This document shows, piece by piece, positions 49,640 to 62,042 of a stretch of 64,000 nt of DNA (the stretch's first letter is position 1; each line of letters starts with the position of its first letter). The notes under the pieces are model-generated. The model was not told the origin of the DNA, searched no databases, and was given only the letters and a program-made list of their open reading frames with translations. The DNA is from Stomorhina lunata (taxonomy: Eukaryota > Arthropoda > Insecta > Diptera > Rhiniidae). Location: NCBI GenBank assembly GCA_933228675.1, contig OW121743.1, forward strand, positions 69,032,208 through 69,096,207. Reading direction: 5' to 3'. Position numbers and translations under genes: made by a program.

Positions 49640-51560
49640 TGTTGACTTCGCTCTATACCCTTGAAGTACATCGTGAGCAGCTAAGGCCAAGTTGTAATAG
49701 AACTAAAGCTACCTATGAAAAGTTCATATTGGAAATTAAAAAAGAAGCTGATGGCGAAGACCCCGTGGATATCGGATATCGGTTGACAACTCGCAAAGAA
49801 ACCGAAGTTAAGAGTTGTCAACCTGTGACCCACAATATATTTATTATGGCAATTGTTTAATGAAACAGTCGGAAATGTCAGATTCGTTATCAGTGCCTCT
49901 TGTTTCCGTGCCTCCTATTTGTGTGTCTCCGGTCTCCGTTCCTCCTGTTTCTGTTTCAGAAACTATTGTATATCTTATTGACAGTTCTGTGCAGCCAAGT
50001 ATCGCGCTTCTTCTGCTTCCAATAACCTACACTTGCCGCCGATTGAAATCGATACTTTCTACGGTGACTATGCTTCATGGCCCACGTTTCAAGCGACCCA
50101 CGTTTCAGCGATAGCTTCTAACTCTAAAGCCAACAATGTCGAAAAGCTTTTCTTCCTGTTACAAAAGACAAAAGATGAGAGATAGTTAAAAAGAGTCCTT
50201 TTACAAATGATGGACTTGAAATGGTTTGGCGGGATTTAAGGTACATGGCCAATACACGCGGCATCCGGCTGCGGGCGGTCGTAGTATTGCCAGTATATAA
50301 AATGTGCGCTTGTTTACAAAAATGTTCATATAAAAAAATGTTTGAGTAGGATATAATTAAATCTGGCAGCACTGAAAAAATCTGCCGCACGGAAAAGTAG
50401 AACAAAGTTCTACTTTTTTCCATTGCCGCTTGAAATTTGACAAATCAAAAAACAGCTGATTGCCGCTCGCAGCCGCGTGCATTGGCCTTCTACCTTTATG
50501 AGGCCGATTTGAGAATAGGCCCTCCTATCTTTGTAAATGGTCAGTTGAAACCATAAATAGTAACCTCCAAACCATAAATAATAAAAATACACTTAAACAA
50601 ATCCAAAGATATATCAACTCCTGCATTCTCAAACTTTACCATATAAATGTGTCCAGCTGGCATCCGACATTCGTATTTATCTGCACCAACAAGCTTTCGG
50701 AGACAACATTAACACTGAGGGAATAGGGAATTAAGAGATAAATCAATGAGTTTTTGACCAATCGATAAAGAAATCGGTTTCCGAGATTCGAAGTTAAACT
50801 AGTTATAAAAATATAAATTTCAAATCCAACAATTTTCCCAATTTGAGTGCAAAGCCCAAGGTTCATAGTTTCCAAACCAATATCTCTGCTCCATAATGTC
50901 AATTGTGTCCAAAAGAGAGTCATGCTATACGCAAATGTCCTCCTGAAGATATATTACCAGAGCCGTTTTAATGAAATCAAACATGTTTTAAGTGCAAAAA
51001 GTGGCCATTGCTTCACAGGGAAGAAGAGAGTCTAAATTTATCATCAGCATCCAGTAACAATAATACTTCAACGCTTAATCCTAACTCAACTCCGTTCAAT
51101 GGTACAAATTCCAATACAATACAGTCCACCAGGTCTGAGCAAAGTTCTATATTGTTTAGCATTAAGTTTTAATGGAGTATTATTGGGAAAAGCATGGGTC
51201 AATATATGACATTTAGTCATAAAATACAAGGTACGTGCCTTAATCGATTCAGGTTCGGAAGATTCGTTTATTTCCGAAAATATTTTTTAACGGCTTAAGC
51301 TTCCATAGCAGGGTACTACCGCGCAGATTTCAGAACTCAATAATGAAGTTTAAGCTAAGATGCAAAACCAGTGATGCAATACCATGTTCGCAATAGATAG
51401 AACTTTGGCACAATATCTTAACAGTTCGGCGTCTCTAACTACTACACCCAACGATATCTTTTACTACGGTATTTATGACCATATTTATTTTACGTTAAAT
51501 TTCGATAGCTCAGCCACGACTTAATGCTTCCATGAACGGCCGTTCTTCCAACAAAGCGGC
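49640..51560 (+). mobile_element. BEL/Pao-like retrotransposon relic (gag and protease)
   Basis: + strand pieces in order: REQLRPSCNRTKATYEKFIL (about 49675), LPPIEIDTFYGDYASWPTF (gag core, about 50033), NNVEKLFFLLQKTK (about 50135), a zinc-knuckle CQLC...SHAIRKCP and CFKCKKW...LLHRE (about 50897-51025), and the aspartic protease LIDSGSEDSFISEN (about 51238). This order is that of BEL/Pao gag-pol. RT, integrase and LTRs are not recognised. Many stops, with foreign sequence between pieces. An old endogenous retroelement, not functional. Confidence 0.72.
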
Positions 51561-53150
51561 TACCTTGTGTGTTCCAATCTATAGCCTGAGTATTGTTTAA
51601 GGGTTTGACCACTAAGATTAATTCTAGCGTAGAACACTATACATGGCTTTGCAGTAACTTTTCAGTTCAATGCTTGGACTGCTTCGGGGTTCAATGTATA
51701 AAAGTCATTTTATGTTCTATGAGGGTGAGATATCGGCTATACGATTTTCTAGCGCAGAAACCCGTCTGTTCCTTACGAAGAGTGGGGAGAATGACTGGTT
51801 ATCCTCATGTGTAGAATGCGTGCTATTACTTTGTTTATCATACTAAGTAGTGTTATCCCTTTTCTTTCGGGCTGTAAGGTCGCCTTTTTCTGTAGATTAA
51901 CAATCCCACCATCTGCATTTTATTAGACTTAAACTTGGAAGTAACTGGCAGGAGCAATTGAACACTTGTAGTGTCTGGTGTTAATAATTCAGGGAAGAAT
52001 CAAGACTAAAGATTTGTTGCGTTTAAGAGCATTTATTGCATTACGAATTTTTGTGATGTTTGACTCAAAAATCACAAAAAGCATAAAGTTGTCGCTTCTT
52101 ACAAGACAATTTTGGTATGCTTCTCTAAAGAGTTTCTTGAGGTTGTAAGTTTTCTTACTTCTCACACAATATTGTAACGGCAACTTCTTTTATCACGGCG
52201 GACACTTTATTTAACCTCCCGGTTTAGGCGTTGTTAAACCCCTACAATTGTGCTTTACTGCCACGACTCCAACTGTAAGTGTTACTATTTAAGAATAGGG
52301 AACTCGTATTCCGTTGACCATTTAGTTCATCTTTGATATTCGGGAACAAGAAAAAGCAATTGGGTGTCAAGCCAGGACTGAACGAAAGATGAGTCATCAG
52401 TTCGATTTTTGGCTGCTTAAAAGATGGAAAATGATTTTCCGTTACTCAAGCTCGTCTTAAAATACTCACACGGTCGATTTCTTTTTTTATTTTCGGCTTA
52501 TAAGCATCAATCCATGATTATAAGCCGAACCACGATCGAACTTTTTAATCATTTCCATACACTACTTAATGCGAAACTCTTAATGGATAAGTTTTCATGC
52601 AAAAGAAAATATATTGGTGCGAAACTAATTTTTAAGAATGTCATTATCTCAGAGTATGTTTCATGACGATCTTGTATTATCAGTTCAACGGATTAACATC
52701 AACCGATTTTGGACGATCTTCACGGAATTTGTCGGCGAGGAAACTACGACCACGATGGTTAATTCATACCAGCGACATACTTCACTTTTAAATGATATTT
52801 TATCGTTCTACAAACATTGCTGTTGAGATAATCCACGTCAAAAGTTGTGAATGATAATCTTACGAAAGTTTCTTTTGAAATCTCGATTTTTTTGTGAAAT
52901 TGGTTTTCTAAACTCACAGTCTATGTGTAGGTACATTTAGCCATTGGCAATAGTTGTGCTAGTTCCCTATTCTGTAATAGTAACCCTCGTATATATAGTA
53001 TTGGTGAGATAACATTGCCTTGAGAGATATCTCTTGTTGTTAGTGTCTTACAAACCACCCCCTTTTGACTATATATCGGCTGGTTAAATTTCAAGGGCCG
53101 ATGTTGATTTTGAATAAAACCCAAACTATTTAGGAAATTATTGTAATTTT
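51561..53150. other. Unassigned sequence between BEL/Pao relic and DD41D
   Basis: No confident homology. Short frames at 51593-51814, 52424-52666 and 52638-52826 match nothing I recognise. It may hold further decayed pol sequence. Confidence 0.4.
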
Positions 53151-53180
53151 ATTTTATTATGATATATTGGTATTACTCAA

Positions 53181-54256
53181 TTATGTATGGAACAAAATAT
53201 CGGCCAAATGGGCGCCGCGACCACGGCGACACACCTCCATCCGATGGTCCAAATTTTCGATGACCCTGAGGCATAATGGAGGTTCTATGCCGTTAATGTG
53301 CCGAATTATTACAGCCTTTAGCTCTTGAATTGTTGCTGGCTTATCGACGTACACCTTTTCTTTCAAATAACCCCAAAGAAAAAAGTCCAACGGTGTCAAA
53401 TCACATGATCTTGGCGGCCAATTGACATCGCCATTACGTGAGATAACACGGCCATTGAATTTGTTGCGCAATAGAGCCATTGTTTCGTTAGCTGTGTGGC
53501 AAGTGGCACCGTCCTGCTGAAACCACATATCGTCCACATCCATATCTTCCAATTCGGGCCATAAAAAGTTCGTTATCATCTACGATAGCGAACAACATTC
53601 ACAGTAACTGCCAGACCGGCCTCATTTTGGAAAAAATACTGCCCGATGATGCCGCCAGCCCATAAACCGCACCAAACAGTCACTCTTTGTGGGTGCATTG
53701 GTTTTTCGACAATCACTCTAGGATTCTCATTCGCCCAAATGCGGCAATTCTGTTTTTTGACGAATCCGCTCAGGTGAAAATGTGCTTCATCACTGAAGAT
53801 GATTTTCTTCGAAAATTGATCATCCACTGTTGCCATTTTTTGACACCATTCTGCCCATTCACGACGTTTGGAATGGTCAAGAGGCTTTAGTTCTAGAGCC
53901 AATTGCACCTTGTAAGCGTGTAAATCCAAGTCTTTTTGCATAATGTTCATCAACGACGAGCGTGAGAGGTGCAATTGTTGGGCACGACGACGAGTTGAGG
54001 TGGACGGCTCTTCAGCGACACTATCGCGAACAGCAGCAATATTTTCTGCAGTACGAGCATGAACTGGTGTTCTCATATCTTCTATAGACCCGGTTTGCTC
54101 GATTTTTTCCACGATTTTTGCGATTGTACGCACATTTGAACGATCAAATTGACCAAAAAAATCACGAAGTGCACGGTATACATTTTGATTTGAACGCCCA
54201 TTTTCATAATAAGTTTGGATAACTTTAACACGTTGTTGAATTGTGTATCTCTCCAT
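53181..54256 (-). pseudogene. DD41D mariner transposase, single evident frameshift
   Basis: Starts MERYTIQQRVKVIQTYYENG (54256). It contains the bipartite DNA-binding region (NIAAVRDSVAEEPSTSTRRR, AQQLHLSRSSLMNIMQKD), first Asp in IIFSDEAHFHLSGFVKKQ, VTVWCGLWAGGIIGQYFF, second Asp in MWFQQDGATCHTANETMALL and third in [15 protein letters not shown]; 41 residues separate the last two. The frame is open for 226 codons and again for 132, joined at about 53577 where one base appears to be missing after VVRYR. Length (about 358) equals that of the family. It is distinct in sequence from the 30-kb copy. Terminal repeats not located. Confidence 0.88.
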
Positions 54257-54259
54257 GGT

Positions 54260-55770
54260 TCAAATTGAGTAAGTCTGAAATAAAGAAATGTCAAATAAAA
54301 TTCGGAAAATGAAGTTGCACAGTGGTTTGAAACAAACAAAAATTGTAATAAATCTGTATTTTCTAAACTGTAGGTCTGATTGCATCAGTATGTATGAGAT
54401 AATTGTAAAGCAGGACCAAGCTTTTTTGTTACATCATTATTCAACTACTCTTTATATACAAGATCAGCCTTCGTATAGCAAAGTTTTTATTATATTTATG
54501 ATCTTATCATTTTGTTCAAATCATAATCATTTTATATTGCAAAAATCACATCCATCATATTTATATATCATGCATTTGACACTAAAATAAAAATTATACA
54601 TAACATAATAACAAAAATCTACATAGAATACATATACATATTTATACATAACATTTTTTAAATTCTATAAAAAAAATATTACCAGAACCAAAAAAAAATC
54701 ATCATATTCTATATAAAAAAATACATAAACTACTGAAGAAAAATATGCTGCTAGTGAATGTACTGAATGCTAAATCAAACTCTTTTTTTAAAAAATAAAT
54801 GCATTATTTTTTTATAATTTTATTTACTTTCGATTTTTTATAAATAATTGTTTTTTTTTAAAGAAATTTTTCAACTTTCTTAAATAAGAATATTTAAACA
54901 AAAAAAATCATAATAAAATAAACACAGTACAACTATTTACTACTATTTTTTAGCTTTTTTTCTTAATTGTAAAATTGTGTAAAATTTTTTTTAAAAGAAA
55001 ATATAAATACTTTTTTCAAATTTTATAAGTTTTTTTTCTTATAATTTTTAAATACTTTTTTTATTTTGATAAAAAAAAAATAAAATATATATAAAAAAAG
55101 TGTACGTGATGAGTGGTATTGAAAAAAATATTTAAATAAATAAAAAAAAAACTACTAATCTTATTTTTAAAATTATTAATTTTGTTTATAATTTACTTTC
55201 ATTTTTCGGTTTTGTGTAAATATTAATTATTTAAAAATTAAAATTTCCTAATATTTATTCAACAAATATTTATAATTCATTTTTTTTAAATAAAGATTAA
55301 AAAAACAAAAACTTTTCACTTGAATTGCATATTTTTTTTATAAATTCTTTTTTTAATTCCTTTTTCAAATTTTTTTTTCTTAAAAAACACTATAAATATT
55401 TTAATTTCTTAGACTTCTTACGAAAGAAAAAGCTGTTTTGTATTACAGACAGTTTTTTTTTTTTTTGGAACTTAAGTTTTAAACTGAACCCAAAAAAAAT
55501 CGAAAAACAGCCATAAAAAAATTTAAGTTTTTTCTAAATTGGTATCTTTTGAGATGGTCCTTGTTGTACATTCGCTATTTTTAAAACTTGATTTTTTTTA
55601 ATATTATTTTATTTGAATTTTTAGTTTTTTAAAAGAAAATTTTATTTTTTAGCTTTTTTAATTAACAGAAGAATTTTACAAAATTTTATTTTGTTTCGAA
55701 AAACCCCGTTTTTTAAAGTTTTATGATATTTATTGAACAAAAATTATTTAGAAAGACGAAATTATTTAAT
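54260..55770. other. Very AT-rich non-coding region
   Basis: Long A and T runs, with no feature apart from the upstream part of the DD41D element. Frames in this stretch are low-complexity. Confidence 0.5.
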
Positions 55771-56559
55771 TAAGGAGTGTTCCGAATAAAATGTGTAGTT
55801 GTATTTAGTTAAATAAAACTCAAAACAAAGACTCTATAACAGAACTGTCCAAAAACACATACATAAATATTGTTGCCAGATTTACATTTTTCTTCATATA
55901 TTCGAGCATTTTGCATATAATCAAGCAAAATGTTCTAATCTGGCAGCACTGACTTTGAAAAGACCACTGACTCTGCAAAGACAATTTTACGTAAGTTTAA
56001 GCGGGACAAACATAGTTGTGTTTCGCTCATACATAGTGTATCGGTGTGAAAGCTCAAAAGCTCTTCTGTAAAAGTTCGCACATTGTGCTGTAGAGCTGGA
56101 TGGCTCTGCTCTATAATATAAAGATATTGCACTCCATACATTTTTTTCTGTAAAAAGTGAAATTGAAGTGGATAAGGAACAATGAAAAGGAAATAAACGC
56201 ACAAACAAACATGCATTTCATGAGCACGTGTGTGTGCCCTAGCATTCTCTCTTTGGATAATCGTCTCTATCGTATACTCAAGTCGATTCCGAGTTAGAGT
56301 AAAAGCGGTATACACTCTTTTTTATGGGACTTTTTAAAAGGACCATACGGCAAATCAATGTATGGCAGTGCAAAATCTTTAAATTTAAAGTCTTTGCTTA
56401 AAGTGACCAATATAAAAATTTAATTGTTAACTTTACCCGGCAAAAATCTGGAATACTCCTTACACGATTGTAAGAGTATTCCATAAGGTCTAGTACTAGT
56501 CCAAAAGTAATCTAAACAATATGAAAAACAAGTATGAAACATTTAACATTATCATATCA

Positions 56560-56745
56560 GGGTGGGCGCTATGGCACATGATTAGCACCTCGACTACATA
56601 ACATATTAAATTTGGCCTGGGTTCAAACCCCAGTCATCACAGGAGAATGCTGGCGTTAACACGCCATCGATGTAAAAGAAAAAAAAGAAAACAAATAAGC
56701 AACAGATGGCGCAACTCCACTGTTATAAAAATTGACATAGCATAT
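56560..56745 (+). mobile_element. tRNA-derived SINE (family 1, copy b)
   Basis: Head GGGCGCTATGGCACATGATTAG with CCTCGACTACATAACAT, then CTGGGTTCAAACCCCAGTC (B box), body with GCGTTAACACGCCATCGATG followed by an A-rich tail and CAGATGGCG. The same arrangement, diverged, is at 61608-61830. Confidence 0.68.
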
Positions 56746-57019
56746 ACATAATTATACTTACTTACATAATTGGCTTATATTACAACCTGTTTAGATCAAA
56801 GGCCGAGCATATTTTGCGCATATTCTCTAAATTTGTAAGCCAAGCTTGGATAGATTTTCTTCTACTAAATCTTTTTATCGAAGTTTCGGTCGTTCTAGTC
56901 TACGTGTTCCCTCGGGATCATATATTATAGTGGTTATAATATACACCACCTTATTTCCCTATGCTATCCCCTTTGCCAAGAAGGTAACCCATTTCGTATG
57001 TGCAATATAAAAAATTGTG

Positions 57020-58130
57020 GAGTCCTACTTCTGTTAAAAAAAATCTATACCATTACTTAACGCATTATCAACAAAGGGTTACTATCGAAAGTAGTCCATG
57101 TCTTTTTTTTGCGAAACTGCTTCTTTATTTAAAGATAGTTGCTTCAGGTTTCTTTTTTGAGGAGACTTACGCCTTAAATCGGGCATGTTTTAGATTGATT
57201 TTTCTATGTATGTCAATTCTTTTATAACATGAGCTCAATACCTTTACACAGGCCGGAGTTACGGGCAGTGGGATAGATTTACCTTTCGTGGTAAAAAAAA
57301 AAAACTCGAAATCGAACTATTGTTTGAATACCACTCAAGTGCCATTTTCCATAATGACATGAAGCCAAATCGGGCCAGAAATATGTATCACAGTGAACTG
57401 TCTCAGAAACCCCGTTTTTAAAGGCACTTCGTTATATATATATTTCTGTGTTTATAGACGCAAAGGCTTGACAAAAAAGAAAAATATTGGGGAATTTTCC
57501 GAAGGTCTTTCCATTCAAGATTTTATAGTTGCTTTTGTGACCCATTCTGACATGTTCTGGGGTACTTTTCATCTACGTTTTGATAAAAGCGTTAGATGAA
57601 TTAAACCCTAGTGGTACACTCAAGTTCCTTTTTCCATAGTGACAAGTGACATATGACAAATTGTGCCAGAAATATGTAGGCACTCTGTGCTGTCTCAAAA
57701 ATGGCAAAAGCCGTTTTAAAAGACACTTTGTTATATTAATTTCTGTATTTTCTTATAATATAAAAATTTCAATTTATTCGCATGTTTTTTTGCTTCTAAG
57801 TTCTTTACCGAATTGCTATCAGGAACTTTCTGAAGTTTATATGACTTCAGCCTCGAATAAGCTTTGGCTCTGGCCATAAAAGTATAAAAGCATTTAACTG
57901 TACTAGCAGTTTTTCTAATAGAAGTGTTAGCCGCTTTTCGAAGGAGTTTCTCGACTTCTTATGCTTTATCTTTTGGACCTCAAGTTGGACTCCTAGTTCT
58001 TAATTTTAACATTTAATGGAGAGTTAACCTTAAAATTTGTTCATATTTTTTTAATGTAAATAATGGGATTTTTATTTCTTTCATCGAATTTTTTTCGGAA
58101 TCCATTTTGAACAAAAAAACAATTGAAAAT
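57020..58130 (-). pseudogene. Remnant of DD37E transposase in the expanded element
   Basis: Recognisable only as scattered nucleotide matches to copies A-D in minus orientation (catalytic region at about 57240-57440, repeated in part at 57560-57720, N-terminal region at about 57780-57960). Extensive deletions and a partial internal duplication. No frame survives. Confidence 0.65.
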
Positions 58131-58303
58131 TAATGTTTTCAAAACAATAGTATCGAATATTTCTTCATAAAGATAAAATGTTTAATAAAACATATATAAC
58201 CAGCTGGGCCCGGCAGCGTTGCTGGACTATACTAGATTTGTTCTGGCTTGATTCTGACAAGTTAGACCTATAGTTTTGATGAAAAACAAAAATAAGAAAT
58301 ATT

Positions 58304-58375
58304 TCCTCGATAGTATAGTGGTCAGTATCCTCACCTATCATGCAGGAGACCGGGGTTTAATTCCCCGTCGGGAAG
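58304..58375 (+). pseudogene. tRNA-Asp-like sequence, probably decayed
   Basis: 72 nt with the tRNA-Asp layout: TCCTCGATAGTATAGTGG (acceptor and A box), GACCGGGGTTTAATTCCCC (T arm and B box). The anticodon position reads ATC instead of the usual GTC, two anticodon-stem pairs are broken and one acceptor pair is lost. Nearly all differences from the common insect tRNA-Asp are C-to-T or G-to-A. No T-run terminator follows. More likely a pseudo-tRNA or SINE head than a working gene. Confidence 0.65.
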
Positions 58376-58484
58376 TATTTGGGAGCATCACTGGTCTAGT
58401 AGGTATTGTACTAGACTGCTTGTGTGGAGGTTATGGGTTCGATTTCCACCAAAACTCAGGTCTGCAACACTACACCGGACATAT

Positions 58485-58592
58485 GGGGCTTTACTCTGTA
58501 ATTCGAATCAAAAGGAAAACCTTTCGTATTTATATACCTAACACATTGTGATTCGAAAAGTTTTCTTCCGAATCGAACTACAGAGTAAGAAG
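58485..58592. mobile_element. Palindromic foldback MITE, copy 2
   Basis: Arms CTTTACTCTGTAATTCGAAT and TCGAACTACAGAGTAAG pair, with CACATTGTGATTCGAAAAG in the middle. Same length and internal phrase (CATTGTG.TTCGAAAA) as 5131-5241, so a diverged relative. Confidence 0.65.
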
Positions 58593-58951
58593 ACCATGGG
58601 CTTCGTCATTTAGTTCTGAAATAAATTAACTTTGCATTGCAATTTAAATAAATAAGTGAAAAATATATTCTCATGGGGGTCGAAACTTCCCTTGTCTGAA
58701 TATTTTATATTCAAAATATGGCTTTGAGTCACTTTTTTGGTTTGGAGTCTCAAACTATCTATATATATTGCGACTGTCTATATTGTGACTTTCTACATTG
58801 TGACATAGAATTAAAAATGATATTATATCTGAATAATACATTTTCCGAACCATCTCCTCAAAGTTTCCAACATATCAACAAGCATTTAGTTTTATATATA
58901 ACAATTGTTTGCCTGAAATAGTAAATTCCCATTTTATTTGGAACACTCTTT

Positions 58952-60235
58952 AATTTACTTTCAAAATTTTAAATAATTTTTTATTTTAATTTGTAATCAT
59001 TTTTATTTCCTTATAATTTTTTTTCCTCAAAAAAAAAACTAAAATTTTCCAAAACGCGTTAATCAAACTTAAAAAAAAATAAAACAAATTTATTACTTTA
59101 TTATAAAACCTAAGGATTTTTATTAAATAATAATAATTTTTAAAATTAAATAACAAACTAAAATCTATAACATTAATAATTTTCTACGATTGGTCTTCTT
59201 CTCTTCTATTTTAAACTTCTTAATGATTCAAAACCAAAAATAAACCAAACAAAAAAAAATCGAATCAAAACAAACCAAAAAAAAAAAAAAACTTCCCGTT
59301 ACCAAAATTTTGAAAACCAAAAAATTTCGTTAATGAAATGAAATCTTCTAAAAAATCATCATCACAATTAAACAAAACGAAAAAGGACTTTGAGGTATTA
59401 TTCATCAATATTTTGTTAATCAAAAATTTACAAAAATTTAATTAAATTTTAAGCAAATTTTTCTGTTTTTATTACGAACAAAAAATCCTTAAAAACAAAT
59501 TCAGTAGTTGATTATTATTTTTAGTTTAAAAAAAAAATAAAAAAAAACCTTCAAAAGAAAAAGCTTTGTTTGAATTTAATTTTTTGAAAATAATTTTTAT
59601 TTGATTACAATTTTTATCTGTTAATTTCAACAACTGGCTTCTTTATTATTAAAAAATTTGAGACAACATAAAATAAAGTAAAACAATTATTCAGCAAAAT
59701 TTGTTCTATTAGTTAATTGTTACTATTTCTTGTATCTTTATATTATAATTTCGTTCAACCAACCAACCAACAATTTGCTTAAGAATTTCTTTTTTTTTTG
59801 TTTCAGTTTTATTAGATTTAATCACAATCATGTATTTTTTGGTTTTATTTGAAATTATTTGTTGAAGAAAAAAAAACAGAAACAGCTACAAAAAACAACA
59901 TCAAAAACCAAAAAAAAATTCAGTTCAATTCAAAATAAATATTTAACCACTCACCACCCACCACTACACATGATCAATCATTCAATCAATATCAATCTCA
60001 TATCATATCTTAACAATAAATATTCTTAATATTTTCATTTATTAGAAAAAATACTTTTCTGATTTGTTATTATTTTCTATTTATTTCGATTTCAGTTTTG
60101 TCTGTCCGAAATTAAAAAGAAATTATTTCGGAACTTATTTGCAGATATTCCCTGGTCAAGTATATGTTAAGTTATCCGATAGAAATATAATTTTGAATAA
60201 AGCGACGAATCGATATTCTTCTGAATTCTAGTATC
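58952..60235. other. Very AT-rich non-coding region
   Basis: A- and T-rich low-complexity DNA, with an AACCAACCAACCAAC run at about 59757. No gene or element identified. Confidence 0.5.
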
Positions 60236-60569
60236 GGGTGGGCCATTTAAAAACGCAATAAAACAAGTTATTTTTTTGGTTGTAAAGTACAATTGTTCCG
60301 GTTAGAAATAAAATATTATTTCATTTATATGGCTGACATGGCTAGATACACACGTTGCAACAGTTGGTAAAACTTAACACGGTTGTAAAGCTGATTGCAA
60401 CGTTTTTGTGGCCGTTAGGGTTGGTAGTACAAAAGATCAAAAAGTCTTTTGTACAACCAAGTTGAAGTTGTACAATAAGATTGAAACGTTTGTGAACATG
60501 TCCGTGCAACATTATTCTATTTTGATTCTCATTTTGACACTGAAGTTGTACAAACAGTTGCAGTGTGTA

Positions 60570-61015
60570 TGGCGTGTATTAGATAGTATCGGGTCTTATC
60601 CTGTCACGAATGTTGGCTTCAAATTCTCAATTGTATCCGGATTGTGGGCATAACTCTTGCCTAAATAAACTCCGCAGAAAATAGTCCAACGACTTTAAAT
60701 AGCAGCTTTATGGCGACCAATTGTCATCAGAATTTTGATTAATTAAACGACCATCAAAAGTTTGAAAGAATATATCGATTGTGGCAAGTTGCACCATCCT
60801 GTTGAAGCCAAACATCATTCACATCAATACCATGAAGATCGGGCAAACAAACTACTAATTAAAGGTGTCTTTATTGACCGTAATATCTGCGCTGTCCTCA
60901 TTTTCCAAATAATATGGTCCAATGATGCCTCCAACAACAACTCGTATTATTTGCACTGGCTTTCTAAGCCCCAAATACAGCAATGTTTCCAATTTTACTT
61001 CAGTACTGAAATAGT
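60570..61015 (-). pseudogene. Decayed DD41D-like transposase
   Basis: Minus-strand nucleotide order matches mariner DD41D elements: a CGGTGG-type region at 60610-60720 (about TCGCCATAAAGCTGC), the block QQDGATCHNRYIL at about 60805-60775 carrying the second catalytic Asp, and upstream GGIIGPYYLEN at about 60940-60900. The upstream flank at 60236 may belong to it. No long frame remains; a different, older lineage than the other DD41D copies. Confidence 0.6.
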
Positions 61016-61604
61016 GAATATATAGAGACAACTATTCTAGTATATATCTGGTGACATTGTCAACGAATGTGTCAACATATATGTATATCAATAGGCCCCG
61101 ATTTGATCCCAATGTCTCCATTTGGACCAAAAGAACTACAAAGTCAATACTAAGTAAATAGTGGTAATGTCTACTGGTGGATTTCGTAGGAACTCTAAAT
61201 GTTAAATGTCAATAGTAGATAACATTGGATGGGGCAAAATAGGCAAGTAGTACTGGAGACATTGTCAATAGCAAAACAGTATTGTTTCTCTGACGGCATT
61301 TACTGCAGGGTACGTATAGATTACCCACCCGATAGTGTAGTTGAACAAAATTCTTTGATTTTAGATAACAGATTGGTTAGCAATAAAAACTGGTGTGACA
61401 TTTGGTCATATATGGGAGCTATAACCGTAACTTTGAACATATACTTTTTGTGTAAATTAAAACTTCTTTTTTTTTATAATAAACAAAAAATATACGAGGA
61501 CAGGTCAGTAAGTTTTTTAAATAAAACAAAAGTTTTTATTCAAAAAGTTTATTTATTTTGCCGAACCATTTTTTTAAGTTTTAAAACAATTAATTAATAG
61601 GGCT
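61016..61604. other. Unassigned sequence
   Basis: No recognisable element; a 122-codon frame at 61229-61597 has no known similarity and ends in low-complexity sequence. Confidence 0.4.
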
Positions 61605-61835
61605 ATATATGTGGCTTAATCGGTTAGGACGTTGACTACTAAGCATAACATGCCACATTAAGTCTGGGTTCGAGATACGGCCACATCCATTTTTGTAATC
61701 ATTAATTACTTTTAAAATTGTTAAATACTACAGTATCCTCCATCGGCGGTAAGCTTACAGCATTAGCACGCCCCCGATGTAAAAAAGCTTAATTAATGCG
61801 TCCAAATAAAAACAAATGGCGTAAATTCACTGCCC
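61605..61835 (+). mobile_element. tRNA-derived SINE (family 1, copy c)
   Basis: Head GTGGCTTAATCGGTTAGGAC then GACTACTAAGCATAACATG and GTCTGGGTTCGAGATACGG (B box); body with AGCATTAGCACGCCCCCGATG and an AT-rich tail. Best preserved copy of this SINE family here. Confidence 0.7.
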
Positions 61836-62042
61836 AAAAATAAACATGAGGTGCAATTAGTTTACATCCCCTTTTCACCATCTTGAATCTCTCTACCATC
61901 CGATTTTAAAAGAAGGTAACCCAATTAATATATACAATATATAGGCAGTATTTGACGTTGGAGTTACTTTTCTTTTTAATAAAACAAAAAAATTATGTTG
62001 GTATAATATTTGCACATTGAACGTTAACCCCTTCGTAGGTAG

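Larger units (their letters stand above)
55773..58950 (-). mobile_element. Old DD37E-family element expanded by insertions
   Basis: TA before 55773 and after 58950; ends AGGAGTGTTCCGAATAAAATG and CATTTTATTTGGAACACTCTT... as inverted copies, related to the copies A-D. The degenerate transposase is on the minus strand: text matching TGCCATTTTCCATAATGACATG and GCCAAATCGGGCC at about 57340-57380 and a second, partly duplicated stretch to about 58130 with CTTCTAAGTTCTTTACCGAATTGC. At 3.2 kb it is over twice the normal length because of a SINE, a tRNA-like segment and a foldback MITE inside. Confidence 0.68.

Noticed and set aside
49633..49860. 75-codon frame as an independent host gene
   Set aside because: Its content and the following pieces fit a BEL/Pao gag relic better than a host gene.
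55935..56315. 126-codon minus-strand frame (MYTAFTLTRNRLEY...)
   Set aside because: No similarity recognised, no splice or start context, and it lies within insertion-rich DNA; overlapping frames in the same place are equally open.
59341..59395. Lys/Ser-rich frame followed by a GTATT donor-like site
   Set aside because: No upstream acceptor (there is no AG in the preceding pyrimidine-poor stretch) and no match to the Rab3-GEF family.
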